Source: Taibaiella sp. (GTDB taxonomy: Bacteria > Bacteroidota > Bacteroidia > Chitinophagales > Chitinophagaceae). From it: a stretch of DNA of 64,000 nucleotides. The position numbers were made by a program, and so were the translations under genes. Under the pieces are notes generated by a model. That model searched no databases. It saw only the letters and a program-made list of their open reading frames with translations, and was not told the DNA's origin. This document shows, one piece after another, positions 34,510-43,208 of this stretch (its first letter is position 1; each line of letters starts with the position of its first letter). Location of the stretch: positions 620,001 to 684,000 of the forward strand of contig JAHBTQ010000002.1 in NCBI GenBank assembly GCA_019638495.1. The letters run 5' to 3'.

Positions 34510-36894
34510 ATGAAGAAACTGTACACGACCCTATTAAGTGTTCTTGCCGGGTTCGTAGGCTTTTCACAAACAAGCGTTATTACAGGAAATGCCAGTGGGG
34601 GGTTTGAAAATGGACCTCCGTTCAACTTTGCGAGTAATTTTTGGGGCTCAGCAAATGGTGCGTTCAATCAATGGGCAATGGGGACAGGTAGCGTCGGCGC
34701 AGGGACCCGAGGTGCATACATAGGCAATGGAACTACGTTTGCGGGTACTAATGATCCTGCTATTTCACATATTTACCGGAGCACTGCAGCGGCGATCCCT
34801 GCCGGTGTAAATCGAATAGCGGTGGTGTTCAAATATCGCCAACCGGTCGTGGATCCGGGAGGTGACTCACTAATAATGTCGGTTGCTGTCAATGCTGTGC
34901 CAAATCCTACTGCCGGCAATACGGTGAATCCTGCGTATACTAGGCTGTACTCAAACACAGCAACAGCATATCCAGGGTATGTGGTTATCGGCCCTGTAGA
35001 TATTCCGCTCGCTTATGCCGGACAAAGCATTAAGCTTGCTTTTACGCACGTTAACAACGGCACCGGTGCCATTGGTGTACCGGCCATAGACAGCGTGGTG
35101 ATGTACCACTGCAACCTGGCAGCAAACACAGGAACGGCAACTCTGTGTCCTGGCACAACAACTACACTCAGCAATGCCACCGGCGTAGGCACATGGAGTA
35201 GCAGCAACCCAGCTGTGGCTACCACGCTTGCCGGTCCGGCTGCATCAACGACAGTAACGGGTATTACTGCCGGCACTGCAACTATCACATATAGTAACGG
35301 TCTTTGTTACCAAACTACTGTGGTTACAGTTAATCCTTTGCCAGCAGCCATTGGTGGGGTGATGACAGTATGTCCTGGCAATACTACCCTTCTTAGCGAT
35401 ACTGACCCCGGCGGTGCATGGAGCAACTCTCCTACGTCTACAGCCACTATCTCTGCAGGTGGTTTGGTTACAGCAATTGCAACAGGCACATCGACCGTAA
35501 CGTACACGTTGCCTACAGGATGTCGTACCACTTCTGTAGTAACTGTTCACCCTTTACCGGTAGCATCTAATGTCACCGGTGGTGGCAGCAGGTGTGCTAC
35601 AGGTCCGGGCGTAAGCATTGGGCTGGATAATACAGTGCCCGGCGTAACTTACTTCTTGTTTAATGGTGCTTCATTGGTTTCTTCAATGGCCGGAACAGGC
35701 GCTGCAGCCAATTTCCCTACACTGTTTACAGCAGCAGGCACGTACACTGCTACGGCAACGAGCACCATCACCGGTTGTTCTAATAACATGTCAGGGAGCG
35801 CAACGGTGTCCATTGCTACTCCGGTGGTGCCATCAGTTACTATTACACTTCCCACGCTCATTTGCTCCGGCGACCTGGTTACGTTTACCCCTGTGCCGGT
35901 AAATGGCGGTGTATCGCCAACATACCAATGGTGGGTAAACGGTGTTGCCACAACAATGGGCAGCACTTATACCTATTCACCCGTAAACGGTGATATACTA
36001 GCTGTTACACTTCATACCGGCGGCATCTGTGCTATTCCGGATACTGCAATTGCCAGTGAGACCCTTGCGGTATCAACACTTGTAACCCCTGCGGTGACAA
36101 TAGCTGTAGGCCCATCAAACCCGTCGTGCGAGGGAAGCCCGGTTACCTTTTCGGCAACACCTACATTTGGCGGACCAACACCAAGCTTCCGCTGGACAAG
36201 GGCGGGAGTTAACGTTGCAACTGGACCTACTTATTCCTGTGTACCAACCAATGGTGACCCCGTGTACTGTCGCATGACAAGTAGCTATACGTGCCGCACG
36301 GCTGACACTGTGTTAAGTAGCGTTATTACAATGACAACAGTGCCATCGGCTGCAGTTCCAGTTGTAAATATTCTTGCATCACCGGGCACAAATGTACCTG
36401 ACGGAACAACAGTGACGCTTACTGCGATGGTGAGCGGAACTACTGTACCTGTAGCATATCAGTGGCATCTGAACGGTACACCGATTCCTGGCGCAACTGA
36501 TGTTTCCTATACAAGCAACTCGTTTGTGGCGGGGGACATTATTACCTGCAAGGTCACTAATGTTGACCCGTGTGCAAAATCGTCCCTGAAGTCAGTATCA
36601 TTTGGGCCCACCAGCGCTGTAGGCGGCATAGACATCGTTGATAATGCATTCTCCTTATCACCTAATCCGAACAAGGGAACGTTCCATCTAACGGGGCTTT
36701 TACAGGAAGCAGGCACAATGGACCTTACTGTAGTGAATATGCTGGGCCAGGTGATATATAGTCAGAGTGTAGTAACCCCTTCTGCGGAGGTGTCACAACA
36801 GATAAATATTGGCAATGTACCGGCAGGTGTATACCTTCTGAACGTTCGTACCGGTGCCGCATCGGGGCTGGTAAGGTTTACTGTTTCAGAATAA
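34510..36894 (+). CDS. T9SS-secreted Ig-repeat protein, short paralogue
   Basis: The 794-residue protein has a signal peptide (MKKLYTTLLSVLAGFVGFSQ) and an N-terminal beta-sandwich of about 200 residues ending in AIDSVVMYHC. Only two BIG2-like repeats follow (TGVGTWSSSNPAVATT and DPGGAWSNSPTSTATI). The last part repeats the layout of the giant proteins: the GGGSRCATGPGV domain, three Ig-like domains (TFGGPTPSFRW, YQWHLNGTPIPGATD) and a T9SS sorting domain (LSPNPNKGTFHLTG ... MLGQVIYSQ ... VPAGVYLLNVRT). It is thus the same design with a short repeat array, and its sequence is clearly more distant from the giants than they are from each other. Upstream at 34442-34470, TCCCGCA and TGCGGGA form a hairpin without a T-run. 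Confidence 0.88.
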   Translation: MKKLYTTLLSVLAGFVGFSQTSVITGNASGGFENGPPFNFASNFWGSANGAFNQWAMGTGSVGAGTRGAYIGNGTTFAGTNDPAISHIYRSTAAAIPAGVNRIAVVFKYRQPVVDPGGDSLIMSVAVNAVPNPTAGNTVNPAYTRLYSNTATAYPGYVVIGPVDIPLAYAGQSIKLAFTHVNNGTGAIGVPAIDSVVMYHCNLAANTGTATLCPGTTTTLSNATGVGTWSSSNPAVATTLAGPAASTTVTGITAGTATITYSNGLCYQTTVVTVNPLPAAIGGVMTVCPGNTTLLSDTDPGGAWSNSPTSTATISAGGLVTAIATGTSTVTYTLPTGCRTTSVVTVHPLPVASNVTGGGSRCATGPGVSIGLDNTVPGVTYFLFNGASLVSSMAGTGAAANFPTLFTAAGTYTATATSTITGCSNNMSGSATVSIATPVVPSVTITLPTLICSGDLVTFTPVPVNGGVSPTYQWWVNGVATTMGSTYTYSPVNGDILAVTLHTGGICAIPDTAIASETLAVSTLVTPAVTIAVGPSNPSCEGSPVTFSATPTFGGPTPSFRWTRAGVNVATGPTYSCVPTNGDPVYCRMTSSYTCRTADTVLSSVITMTTVPSAAVPVVNILASPGTNVPDGTTVTLTAMVSGTTVPVAYQWHLNGTPIPGATDVSYTSNSFVAGDIITCKVTNVDPCAKSSLKSVSFGPTSAVGGIDIVDNAFSLSPNPNKGTFHLTGLLQEAGTMDLTVVNMLGQVIYSQSVVTPSAEVSQQINIGNVPAGVYLLNVRTGAASGLVRFTVSE

Positions 36895-36912
36895 GATCAA
36901 TTGGTATTTCTC

Positions 36913-36949
36913 AAAACAGGGTGCGCTACGTCGCACCCTGTTTTCTTTT
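36913..36949 (+). terminator. terminator of the short adhesin paralogue
   Basis: AAAACAGGGTGCG (36913-36925) and CGCACCCTGTTTT (36932-36944) form a perfect 13-bp stem followed by CTTTTA. Confidence 0.88.
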
Positions 36950-37034
36950 AGTTATCAGCCTATAGCACCGATAGCAAAAGAAGTTGCCCACGAAACCTTA
37001 ACTTTGCGCCTGCATTTAACAGACTGCGACTTAC

Positions 37035-37370
37035 ATGTATACAATAAAATTCACTTTTGAGCAGAAGGGACTTGAACCCGTGACGCTTGAAAATGTGGCA
37101 CCCGACCAGAGCATCCTTGAGGTTGCACTGGAAAACAACATAGAACTTCATCACAATTGCGGTATGGTATGCGCTTGCAGCACCTGCCACATATACCTGC
37201 AAAAGGGAGACGAATTCGTACCGGAGATCACAGACAGGGAGGAAGATTTCATCGACAGAGCTAAGAATCCGCGACTCACATCACGCCTGGGATGCCAATG
37301 TGTCCTCGTAAACGGGTCCGGAATGCTGGAAGTATGTATACCTGACCAATCATTGATACACGGAGAATAG
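37035..37370 (+). CDS. fdx: [2Fe-2S] ferredoxin, adrenodoxin/Isc type
   Basis: The 111-residue protein has the adrenodoxin-type cluster motif: Cys42, Cys48 and Cys51 in CGMVCACSTC and Cys87 in RLGCQC. Two extra cysteines stand at 46 and 89. Such ferredoxins supply electrons during Fe-S cluster assembly. The gene immediately downstream is iscX, which supports that role, but no other isc or suf gene is present in the window. TAACTTTG at 36999-37006 is a likely -7 box; no -33 box at the usual spacing is visible. Confidence 0.92.
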   Translation: MYTIKFTFEQKGLEPVTLENVAPDQSILEVALENNIELHHNCGMVCACSTCHIYLQKGDEFVPEITDREEDFIDRAKNPRLTSRLGCQCVLVNGSGMLEVCIPDQSLIHGE

Positions 37371-37391
37371 AAGTTAGAAAAACGAAACGAG

Positions 37392-37631
37392 ATGGCACAT
37401 TACGAACCACCCATAAAGTGGAATGATTATGAAGACGTTGCACTGAAACTATACGAGAAATTCGGTGACGAGTTCGGTGAAAACAAAATTTACAGGATCA
37501 GGTTTACAGATCTGCTGGAGTGGGTATTAGAGCTCCCCAACTTTGAGGGCAAGCGTGAAGAATGTAATGAGGGGCATCTTGAAATGATCCAGTCTTCCTG
37601 GGTATATGAGTGGCGCGACAACCAGAAGTAG
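37392..37631 (+). CDS. iscX: Fe-S cluster assembly accessory protein IscX
   Basis: The 79-residue acidic protein shows the IscX pattern: IKWNDYEDVALKLYEKFGD, then IRFTDLLEWVLELPNFEGKR, and C-terminal EGHLEMIQSSWVYEW. IscX binds the cysteine desulfurase IscS at the site also used by frataxin and modulates assembly. It starts 21 bases after the ferredoxin gene and is probably co-transcribed with it. The product is cytoplasmic and of normal length (the E. coli protein has 66 residues). Confidence 0.88.
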   Translation: MAHYEPPIKWNDYEDVALKLYEKFGDEFGENKIYRIRFTDLLEWVLELPNFEGKREECNEGHLEMIQSSWVYEWRDNQK

Positions 37632-37694
37632 CTGACAAACTGGCTGAGAAATTCTAAATACATAATGCCGGTATTCCGGTAGCAATCAATAGAA

Positions 37695-38345
37695 ATGAGC
37701 TTTCGTAAAATTTTAGTTTTTTATCGTATTCCGATCGCGGTCGGAATGTTCGCTTTGGGATTTCTGATAGGCTTCAAAGTTACCTGGTGGATAGCCTGGA
37801 TACCTTTCCTGGTATCGCTGGTAATGGTAGCTGCCTACTTTCTTATAGGCCCAATGACCCTGATACAGGGGTATATGGAGTCAGGCGATATGGAGGGAGC
37901 ACAGAAGCTGCTGAAGCTCGTGAAATACCCCCAATACCTTTACAAGCCGATACGCTCTACCTTTTATATGCTACAGGCCAACTTCTCCACCATGGGCGAA
38001 GACCTGGACCAGGCAGAGGCTCAATTGAGAAAGGGACTGGAAGCCGGCATGCCTGAAAAGGAACTGGAAGGCACTGCCTATCTGCAACTGGGCGGAATAG
38101 CAATGCGCAAAGGCAATTCGAAAGAAGCATATGAACATTTCCGGAAATCCGTGCAGTTAGGTCTGCCAGATAAGGACAACGAGGCCACAGCCTACCTTCA
38201 GCTATCTGCTATATGCATACAGAGGCGCGATTTCCGCAACGGTAAGATCTACTTTAACAAGGCAAAGGCGTGCAAGCCAACTAATGCTCAGGTTGTGGAG
38301 CAGATAAAGGAAATGTCGAAGTATATAGCCAGGATACCGGGCTAG
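37695..38345 (+). CDS. membrane-anchored TPR protein
   Basis: The 216-residue protein has two hydrophobic segments near the N-terminus (about 11-27 and 30-53: IPIAVGMFALGFLIGF, WWIAWIPFLVSLVMVAAYFLIG). A run of helices in TPR style follows (MEGAQKLLKLVKYPQ, LDQAEAQLRKGLEAG, AYLQLGGIAMRKGNSKEAYEHFRKS, AYLQLSAICIQRRDFRNGKIYFNKAKA). It probably sits in the inner membrane and holds the TPR domain in the cytoplasm to bind a partner that I cannot name. It may belong to the ferredoxin/iscX operon (63-base gap). Its stop codon is two bases from the stop of the convergent cvfB-like gene. Confidence 0.7.
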   Translation: MSFRKILVFYRIPIAVGMFALGFLIGFKVTWWIAWIPFLVSLVMVAAYFLIGPMTLIQGYMESGDMEGAQKLLKLVKYPQYLYKPIRSTFYMLQANFSTMGEDLDQAEAQLRKGLEAGMPEKELEGTAYLQLGGIAMRKGNSKEAYEHFRKSVQLGLPDKDNEATAYLQLSAICIQRRDFRNGKIYFNKAKACKPTNAQVVEQIKEMSKYIARIPG

Positions 38346-38347
38346 TT

Positions 38348-39181
38348 TTACCCGGCTGCAAGCTTCGTACCGGTCTGCGTAAATTCGATGAGACGTTTTT
38401 TGTACAACGCACCAAGCGTCATCTTGAAGGTCTTTTTACTCATGCCAAAGCGTGCATAAATTTCCTCCGGATCAGATTTGTCGTTGAATGGTAGATAGCC
38501 GTCGTTGTTTCGGAGCATATCAAGCACCCTATCTTCTTCTGATTTCACGCGCTCGTACCCTTTCACGCCCGGAGAAACATCTATTTTATTGCCCGGACGA
38601 ATGGCCTTGATGAAACCCTTTAGCTTATCACCCGGCTCCAGGTCACGGAAAATCTCATTGTAGTGCAGCACGCCCATGTGCTTGCTATTGATGATAACCT
38701 TGTAGCCAATATCAGTCTGCTGAAAGACCACTAAGTCAACTTCGTCGTTTTCTTTGACCGTAAGCTCATAGTTGCTGAGAAACTGGTCTATTTTCTCTGT
38801 TGCTGTTACTCGTCCCGTCTGTGCATCCACTACCAGCATCACAAGGCGCCTGTCTCCCGACCTCATTCGTCGTTCCATGTAAGAGAGTGGAATGAACACG
38901 TCTTTCATGATTCCCCACTTCAGAAAGGCTCCATGTGGTGTCACATCTGCCACTTCCATCATCGCTATTTCACCCACGGTGGCGACGGGTTTGTCTGTAG
39001 TAGCTATGAGGCGCCCCTCATTATCATGATAAACGAATACCTCAATTTCGTCTCCATCTTTCAAATCGGCGGGAACATACCTTTTGGGCAAAAGAATCTC
39101 GTCGCCGTTCCCGTCCAGGTAAACACCGAAATCAACCGTCTTTGCAACCTTTAACTTATTGTATTCTCCTATGTGAACCAT
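38348..39181 (-). CDS. cvfB: S1-domain RNA-binding protein of the CvfB family
   Basis: The 277-residue protein starts VHIGEYNKLKVAKTVDFGVYL and has three S1-like segments: LLPKRYVPADLKDGDEIEVF, then HGAFLKWGIMKDVFIPLSYM, then GVLHYNEIFRDLEPGDKLKGF. A C-terminal winged-helix stretch (GYLPFNDKSDPEEIYARFGMSKKTFKMTLGALYKKRLI) follows. This order is that of CvfB (YitL), an RNA-binding protein linked to virulence regulation in staphylococci; its role here is unknown. I take ATG 39181 over one four codons upstream because VHIGEYNKL is the usual beginning. It ends a three-gene leftward run with the DUF2520 and acyltransferase genes. Confidence 0.85.
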   Translation of the reverse strand: MVHIGEYNKLKVAKTVDFGVYLDGNGDEILLPKRYVPADLKDGDEIEVFVYHDNEGRLIATTDKPVATVGEIAMMEVADVTPHGAFLKWGIMKDVFIPLSYMERRMRSGDRRLVMLVVDAQTGRVTATEKIDQFLSNYELTVKENDEVDLVVFQQTDIGYKVIINSKHMGVLHYNEIFRDLEPGDKLKGFIKAIRPGNKIDVSPGVKGYERVKSEEDRVLDMLRNNDGYLPFNDKSDPEEIYARFGMSKKTFKMTLGALYKKRLIEFTQTGTKLAAG

Positions 39182-39209
39182 ACAGCCATTCAATTTTGCT
39201 AAGGTATAG

Positions 39210-39974
39210 CTATTTAGTGTTCTTTATAGACTCTGTGATGGCTGTGTATATGTTTTGCCAGTAAGGATGCCCTTGCAGTAACGCTACCTGCTCGTTTATG
39301 GTATCCACATCCCCCCTTGCCGCAGGCCCTGTTTGCAAAGTCCTTGCAGAGGAAGCCTTGATCCGCGAGAATGTCTGATCTATGATCGGTTCCAAGGTGG
39401 AAAATGGCAACTTATTCTCTTTGCAAATTCGCTCGCAAATGCCAATAAGGTGATTGGTAAAATTATTAGCGATCACAGCAGAAACATGCAACCATTTTCT
39501 TTGTTCAAATTTCGCTTCGAACAGTACATCCGTTATGATGTGCGCCATAGCGAGTGTAAATCGCTCCGCCTTTGGACTGGAAGCTTCCCAGGCGGTAGGA
39601 ATATTCCGGTGAGTTGGCTGGTTTGTCCGTAATATCGAATATACCGGCCACAACACCGCCGTATCCGGTGCTGCCTTTGCAATAGCTTCCAGCGGCACTG
39701 CGCCCGCTGTATGCACCAGTACAGTTTTTTTATACGCCAGTTGTGCAGCGACAACGGGCACAGCGCTATCCGTTACGGCAAGAAAGCAAACGTCTGCCTC
39801 TGTTTCCCTGGCTGCCTTAAGGTCACCAAATTTCTCGCAAAGCAAGGCTTCGGCAAGTTGCTGAACAGAATCAGGATTGCGACCAAAAACACCTTTACAT
39901 AGATGGCGTGCAGCTACCAGCCGGTTCCCGATGAACCATGCAATATTTCCGGTGCCGATGATTGTAAAAGTCAT
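39210..39974 (-). CDS. Rossmann-fold/DUF2520 protein
   Basis: The 254-residue product opens with a dinucleotide-binding loop (TIIGTGNIAWFIG) and a Rossmann domain (DVCFLAVTDSAVPVV, VLVHTAGAVPLE). A helical C-terminal domain follows (WLHVSAVIANNFTNHLIGICE, DQTFSRIKASSARTLQTGPAARGD) that corresponds to DUF2520. These proteins resemble ketopantoate or pyrroline-5-carboxylate reductases and probably use NAD(P), but the substrate is not known to me. It begins six bases after the stop of the acyltransferase gene and 28 bases before cvfB, which suggests one transcript. Confidence 0.83.
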   Translation of the reverse strand: MTFTIIGTGNIAWFIGNRLVAARHLCKGVFGRNPDSVQQLAEALLCEKFGDLKAARETEADVCFLAVTDSAVPVVAAQLAYKKTVLVHTAGAVPLEAIAKAAPDTAVLWPVYSILRTNQPTHRNIPTAWEASSPKAERFTLAMAHIITDVLFEAKFEQRKWLHVSAVIANNFTNHLIGICERICKENKLPFSTLEPIIDQTFSRIKASSARTLQTGPAARGDVDTINEQVALLQGHPYWQNIYTAITESIKNTK

Positions 39975-39980
39975 GTGGGA

Positions 39981-40727
39981 CTATTTTTTATTGGCGATAT
40001 AGTAAGACTCCATTAAAGTACGCACTTTTTCCTTTAGCATACCTACATCATCTATAGATAATCCTTCTGTTGGTATCGCTTCCAGGAAATGAATGCGAAC
40101 ACGTTTGGGCAATGCCCAAAACTTCTTGTCTACAGGAAGCACCTTTCCTGTATTAAATATCAGCCCGGGGAGCACGGGCCGCTGTGTGCGGATAGCGGTG
40201 ATAAATGCGCCATCATAAAACGGCTGCATGGGTTCTGAGGTCTTGTTGCGAGTTCCTTCCGGGTACAGACAAAGGTGAATACCCATATCAAGCGTCTCCT
40301 GCATACGCGCAAAACTCTCCCGCCTGCTGCTTTCCTTTTTTCTGTCCACCAGTATAGAACCGGCTTTGTAGATCACGCCGAAAAGTGGTGTACGAGCCAT
40401 CTCTGCTTTTGCCAGAGTTTTATTTGGCCCGGGTATCCAGGGGGTAGAAATGGGAATATCCAGCAGGGAGTTGTGGTTGATCACCACTACATATCGCTCG
40501 CCTTTCTTAAAATGCTCTTTACCCCTTCGCGATACCGGGCAAAAGATCAAAGGCATATAAACGCTCATCCAGCCGCGAAACACCTTGTGCAAAAGTTTTG
40601 CCCTCAGCGGCTCTTTACACAATGAGATGAGCCAGATAGGAAACCAAACTACCAGCATGGTTGCTACAAAAATCAGTAAGGCGTAAACCGCGAATAGGTG
40701 CCCTGCGATATTCCTTATTGTCTTCAT
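39981..40727 (-). CDS. lysophospholipid (1-acylglycerol-3-phosphate) acyltransferase, PlsC-like
   Basis: The 248-residue membrane enzyme has an N-terminal hydrophobic segment (AVYALLIFVATMLVVWFPIW), the catalytic NHNSLLD (His-x4-Asp), the YPEGTRNK substrate-phosphate motif and a later VLPGLIF strand, as in PlsC-type acyltransferases that make phosphatidic acid. The start at ATG 40727 (MKTIRN) is chosen over one four codons upstream. TATATTTG on the reverse strand at 40737-40744 may be the -7 box. It heads the three-gene run with the DUF2520 and CvfB-like genes. Confidence 0.87.
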   Translation of the reverse strand: MKTIRNIAGHLFAVYALLIFVATMLVVWFPIWLISLCKEPLRAKLLHKVFRGWMSVYMPLIFCPVSRRGKEHFKKGERYVVVINHNSLLDIPISTPWIPGPNKTLAKAEMARTPLFGVIYKAGSILVDRKKESSRRESFARMQETLDMGIHLCLYPEGTRNKTSEPMQPFYDGAFITAIRTQRPVLPGLIFNTGKVLPVDKKFWALPKRVRIHFLEAIPTEGLSIDDVGMLKEKVRTLMESYYIANKK

Positions 40728-40779
40728 TCGGTCCGGCAAATATACGGCCCGGCGCGTTTAAGCAGCGATAAGAGAGGCA

Positions 40780-41562
40780 TCATTTAGCGTGGTCGGCACG
40801 GCGCCAATACTCGATTGTTGCAAAGTAGCCCACTACTCCGCAAGCGAGAACAGACAAATAACTGGCGGGCGAGAGACTCAAAGAACCTCCTGCTCCACTG
40901 AAAATACCCGGGATCGCCCAGGGAAACCAGGCACCAAAGCCGGCAGCCGCAACTATCTGTGCAAACACAAGCGCTAAAGCTACGAATCCAAGTGGGCTGA
41001 GATATCCCCTGCCCTTTAGCGCGAAAAACGCCACAGGTATACCGGCACAAATAGTGAGTAAAGTGGTGCCAAAATATCTGATCAACAATGGGGCTAGCTC
41101 ACCCTCAACCAGTGGTGCGATATGCAAAACACCGCCAATCCCGAGAGCAACCAGCAAATTGGCAACTGCAAGCGCCGCACACCAGGAAAAGTAAACGACG
41201 AATTTAGCGTTGAGTATCGTGCGCCGTGATGTGGGCATAGCCAGCAGGTCCTTGGCTGTGCCATCGGTATACTCACGGCCGAATAACCAACTTGCAACAA
41301 AGCCAAAGATCAGTACCCCTCCCACTCCCACTGCCTGTGAAAGTAGCCCGAGGTAGGATGCCCAGTCGGCAGAAAAGTGCATTGCCTGGGCTTTTGCGGC
41401 CAGGCCGCCATCCTGTGGCAACCCTTCCGGGCGACGCACGAGCCACATGAACATGCCGCCCATAACCGGCGCAAGTCCGAATGCTATAAACGTAGCCGGA
41501 AGAAAACCGGACCGCTTTGTCTTTATAAGTTCGGCCTTTATGATGGGTGAAAACGATGTCAT
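40780..41562 (-). CDS. ABC-2 type transporter permease
   Basis: The 260-residue protein has about six hydrophobic segments and starts with ELIKTKRSGFLPATFIAFGL, the usual N-terminus of ABC-2/BcrB-like permeases. The segment GREYTDGTAKDLLAMPTSRRTILNAKFVV is a typical coupling-helix region that contacts the ATPase. Its start overlaps the stop of the ATPase gene by four bases, so the two are translated together. Together they should export something across the inner membrane, perhaps a lipid or antimicrobial compound by analogy with bacitracin-type exporters; the substrate is unknown. Confidence 0.85.
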   Translation of the reverse strand: MTSFSPIIKAELIKTKRSGFLPATFIAFGLAPVMGGMFMWLVRRPEGLPQDGGLAAKAQAMHFSADWASYLGLLSQAVGVGGVLIFGFVASWLFGREYTDGTAKDLLAMPTSRRTILNAKFVVYFSWCAALAVANLLVALGIGGVLHIAPLVEGELAPLLIRYFGTTLLTICAGIPVAFFALKGRGYLSPLGFVALALVFAQIVAAAGFGAWFPWAIPGIFSGAGGSLSLSPASYLSVLACGVVGYFATIEYWRRADHAK

Positions 41563-42464
41563 TGTCTATGTTTGATGGTACGTAAGAAAAAGTGCTCGAG
41601 GTCTTCTGTATATGGGTGGATAAGTAGAGGTGGCGTGCCGGTCCCGGACAATTCAGCACTTACGCGCTCAGGCGCTGCAAGAGCAGTGACATCTGATAGT
41701 GCCAGCGTGCCATCGCCCTGAAGAACGGGATGGAACCCCAAAGCAATCAGTGTTTGTCTGGCGCGTACATTGTCTTTTGTGCTTACCATTAGTTTGCGCT
41801 CCAGTCGTTCAGACAGTTCGTGCGCTGTTAGCTCTCCTACCAGCTTGCCCTGGTGCACAATTGCTATCACGTCGGCGATCTTTGATATCTCCTCCAGTAT
41901 ATGACTGGATACAAAGATCGTAGTGCCGTTTGCTGCAAGTTCTTTCATCAGTTCGCGTACCTCTACTATGCCCTCAGGGTCAAGACCATTGATGGGCTCG
42001 TCGAGTATCAGTAAACGAGGTTTATGCATCATTGCCCTTGCAAGTCCCATTCGCTGCTGGTTTCCCAGCGAAAGACCTGCCGCACGTTTATTGGCATATT
42101 GTGTAAGTTTCAACCGCTCCATGATCTCGTCTACCAGGCCCGGCTTTTGAAGTCCACGTAATGCATAATGCACCTTCAAGTTTTCCCGTACTGTGAGATT
42201 TGGATAGGAATATGGAGTCTCAACAAGGTATCCTATATCATTCCAACGCCTGAACCGGCTGTTCAATTCCTCACCAAACAACTCCACCCTACCCTCGTCA
42301 GGTCGGATCATGCCGAGCAGCATACGGATAAGTGTAGTTTTGCCTGCTCCATTCAATCCGAGGAAGCCGTAGATCTTCCCTGTTTCCACCGCCAGCGATA
42401 TGTCGTTTACGGCTGTAGTGGTACCGAAACGTTTCTTGATTCCAAAAGTTTGTATTGCGTTCAT
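41559..42464 (-). CDS. ABC transporter ATP-binding protein
   Basis: The 301-residue ATPase has Walker A GLNGAGKTT, a Q-loop in YLVETPYSYPNLTVREN, the signature LSLGNQQRMGLARAM (LSLGN in place of LSGGQ), Walker B LLILDEPINGLDPEG and the H-loop SSHILEE. The modified signature and a C-terminal extension of about 80 residues match BcrA/NatA-type exporters. It follows the TetR-family gene by seven bases and overlaps the permease gene by four. The three form one operon under the promoter/operator at 43138-43183. Confidence 0.92.
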   Translation of the reverse strand: MNAIQTFGIKKRFGTTTAVNDISLAVETGKIYGFLGLNGAGKTTLIRMLLGMIRPDEGRVELFGEELNSRFRRWNDIGYLVETPYSYPNLTVRENLKVHYALRGLQKPGLVDEIMERLKLTQYANKRAAGLSLGNQQRMGLARAMMHKPRLLILDEPINGLDPEGIVEVRELMKELAANGTTIFVSSHILEEISKIADVIAIVHQGKLVGELTAHELSERLERKLMVSTKDNVRARQTLIALGFHPVLQGDGTLALSDVTALAAPERVSAELSGTGTPPLLIHPYTEDLEHFFLRTIKHRQ

Positions 42465-42471
42465 TTCGTTT

Positions 42472-43131
42472 CTATTTCGCTATCCCATTTTTGAGAAGGT
42501 CTACAAACTGACGGCAGACGTTCATTAGCACATCTTCGGGGATATCGTGCAGGACTCTCCTTTCGCGTATGTTCTTTCGGATGTCAATTCCGTAGGTAAT
42601 AGTGATATAATCGAATATGGAGAATTGTGTGTTCAGAACAATAAATGCCATTGTATCGATGTCAACATCAGTTCTTAATTCGCCTCTTTTCTTCCATTCA
42701 GCCACCATTCCTTTTATCACGTTCAGTACCTTTCTTCTGCTATCAGACTGTATATTGCCTAACTCATCATTGTTCTTCTCGTTCATTACATTGAACAGGA
42801 ATGCACTCTGTAAGGGAAACTTCTTGTCATACGAGATCTTGGCAGCAAAATGTTGCACCATCAGTTCAAAGAAGTCCTGTTCTCCCCTGTCAATGATGTG
42901 CGCGTCGTGTTGTATCCGTGTATCTATGCAGTGATTCAGCAGGAATAGATATAGCGACTTTTTGCTATCAAAATAGCGATAAAAGCTCCCCTTGGCCAGT
43001 CCCAGCCGAGCTACAATGTTGGAGAGTGATGCCACGTCATAGTCATGCAAAGCAAACTCCTCCAGGCATGCATTAATGATCTCGACCTTCCTTTCAATCG
43101 GTAAATTCTCAAATGTTTTTAAAGCGACCAT
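42472..43131 (-). CDS. TetR-family transcriptional regulator
   Basis: The 219-residue protein has an N-terminal helix-turn-helix (ASLSNIVARLGLAKGSFYRYFDSKKSLYLFL, residues about 34-64) and a helical ligand-binding domain. It is the first gene of an operon with the ABC exporter and sits directly under a promoter that carries a palindrome over the start of transcription. This is the normal layout of a repressor that controls itself and its exporter and is released by the exported compound. The ligand cannot be told from sequence. Confidence 0.9.
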   Translation of the reverse strand: MVALKTFENLPIERKVEIINACLEEFALHDYDVASLSNIVARLGLAKGSFYRYFDSKKSLYLFLLNHCIDTRIQHDAHIIDRGEQDFFELMVQHFAAKISYDKKFPLQSAFLFNVMNEKNNDELGNIQSDSRRKVLNVIKGMVAEWKKRGELRTDVDIDTMAFIVLNTQFSIFDYITITYGIDIRKNIRERRVLHDIPEDVLMNVCRQFVDLLKNGIAK

Positions 43132-43137
43132 GCGTTA

Positions 43138-43183
43138 GCGACTATTCGGTCGCAAAAGTAAAAACAATTTTAGAAATACCAAA
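43138..43183 (-). promoter_or_regulatory. promoter and probable TetR operator of the ABC exporter operon
   Basis: On the reverse strand TTTG (43183-43180), a 19-base spacer and TACTTTTG (43160-43153) form a full Bacteroidota promoter. The palindrome GCGACCGAATAGTCGC (43153-43138) begins at the last base of the -7 box and covers the expected transcription start and the first bases of the leader. It stands only six bases before the TetR start codon, so a bound repressor would block initiation. Confidence 0.75.
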
Positions 43184-43208
43184 AAAGACAAGATTTTAAA
43201 GCTGAAAA

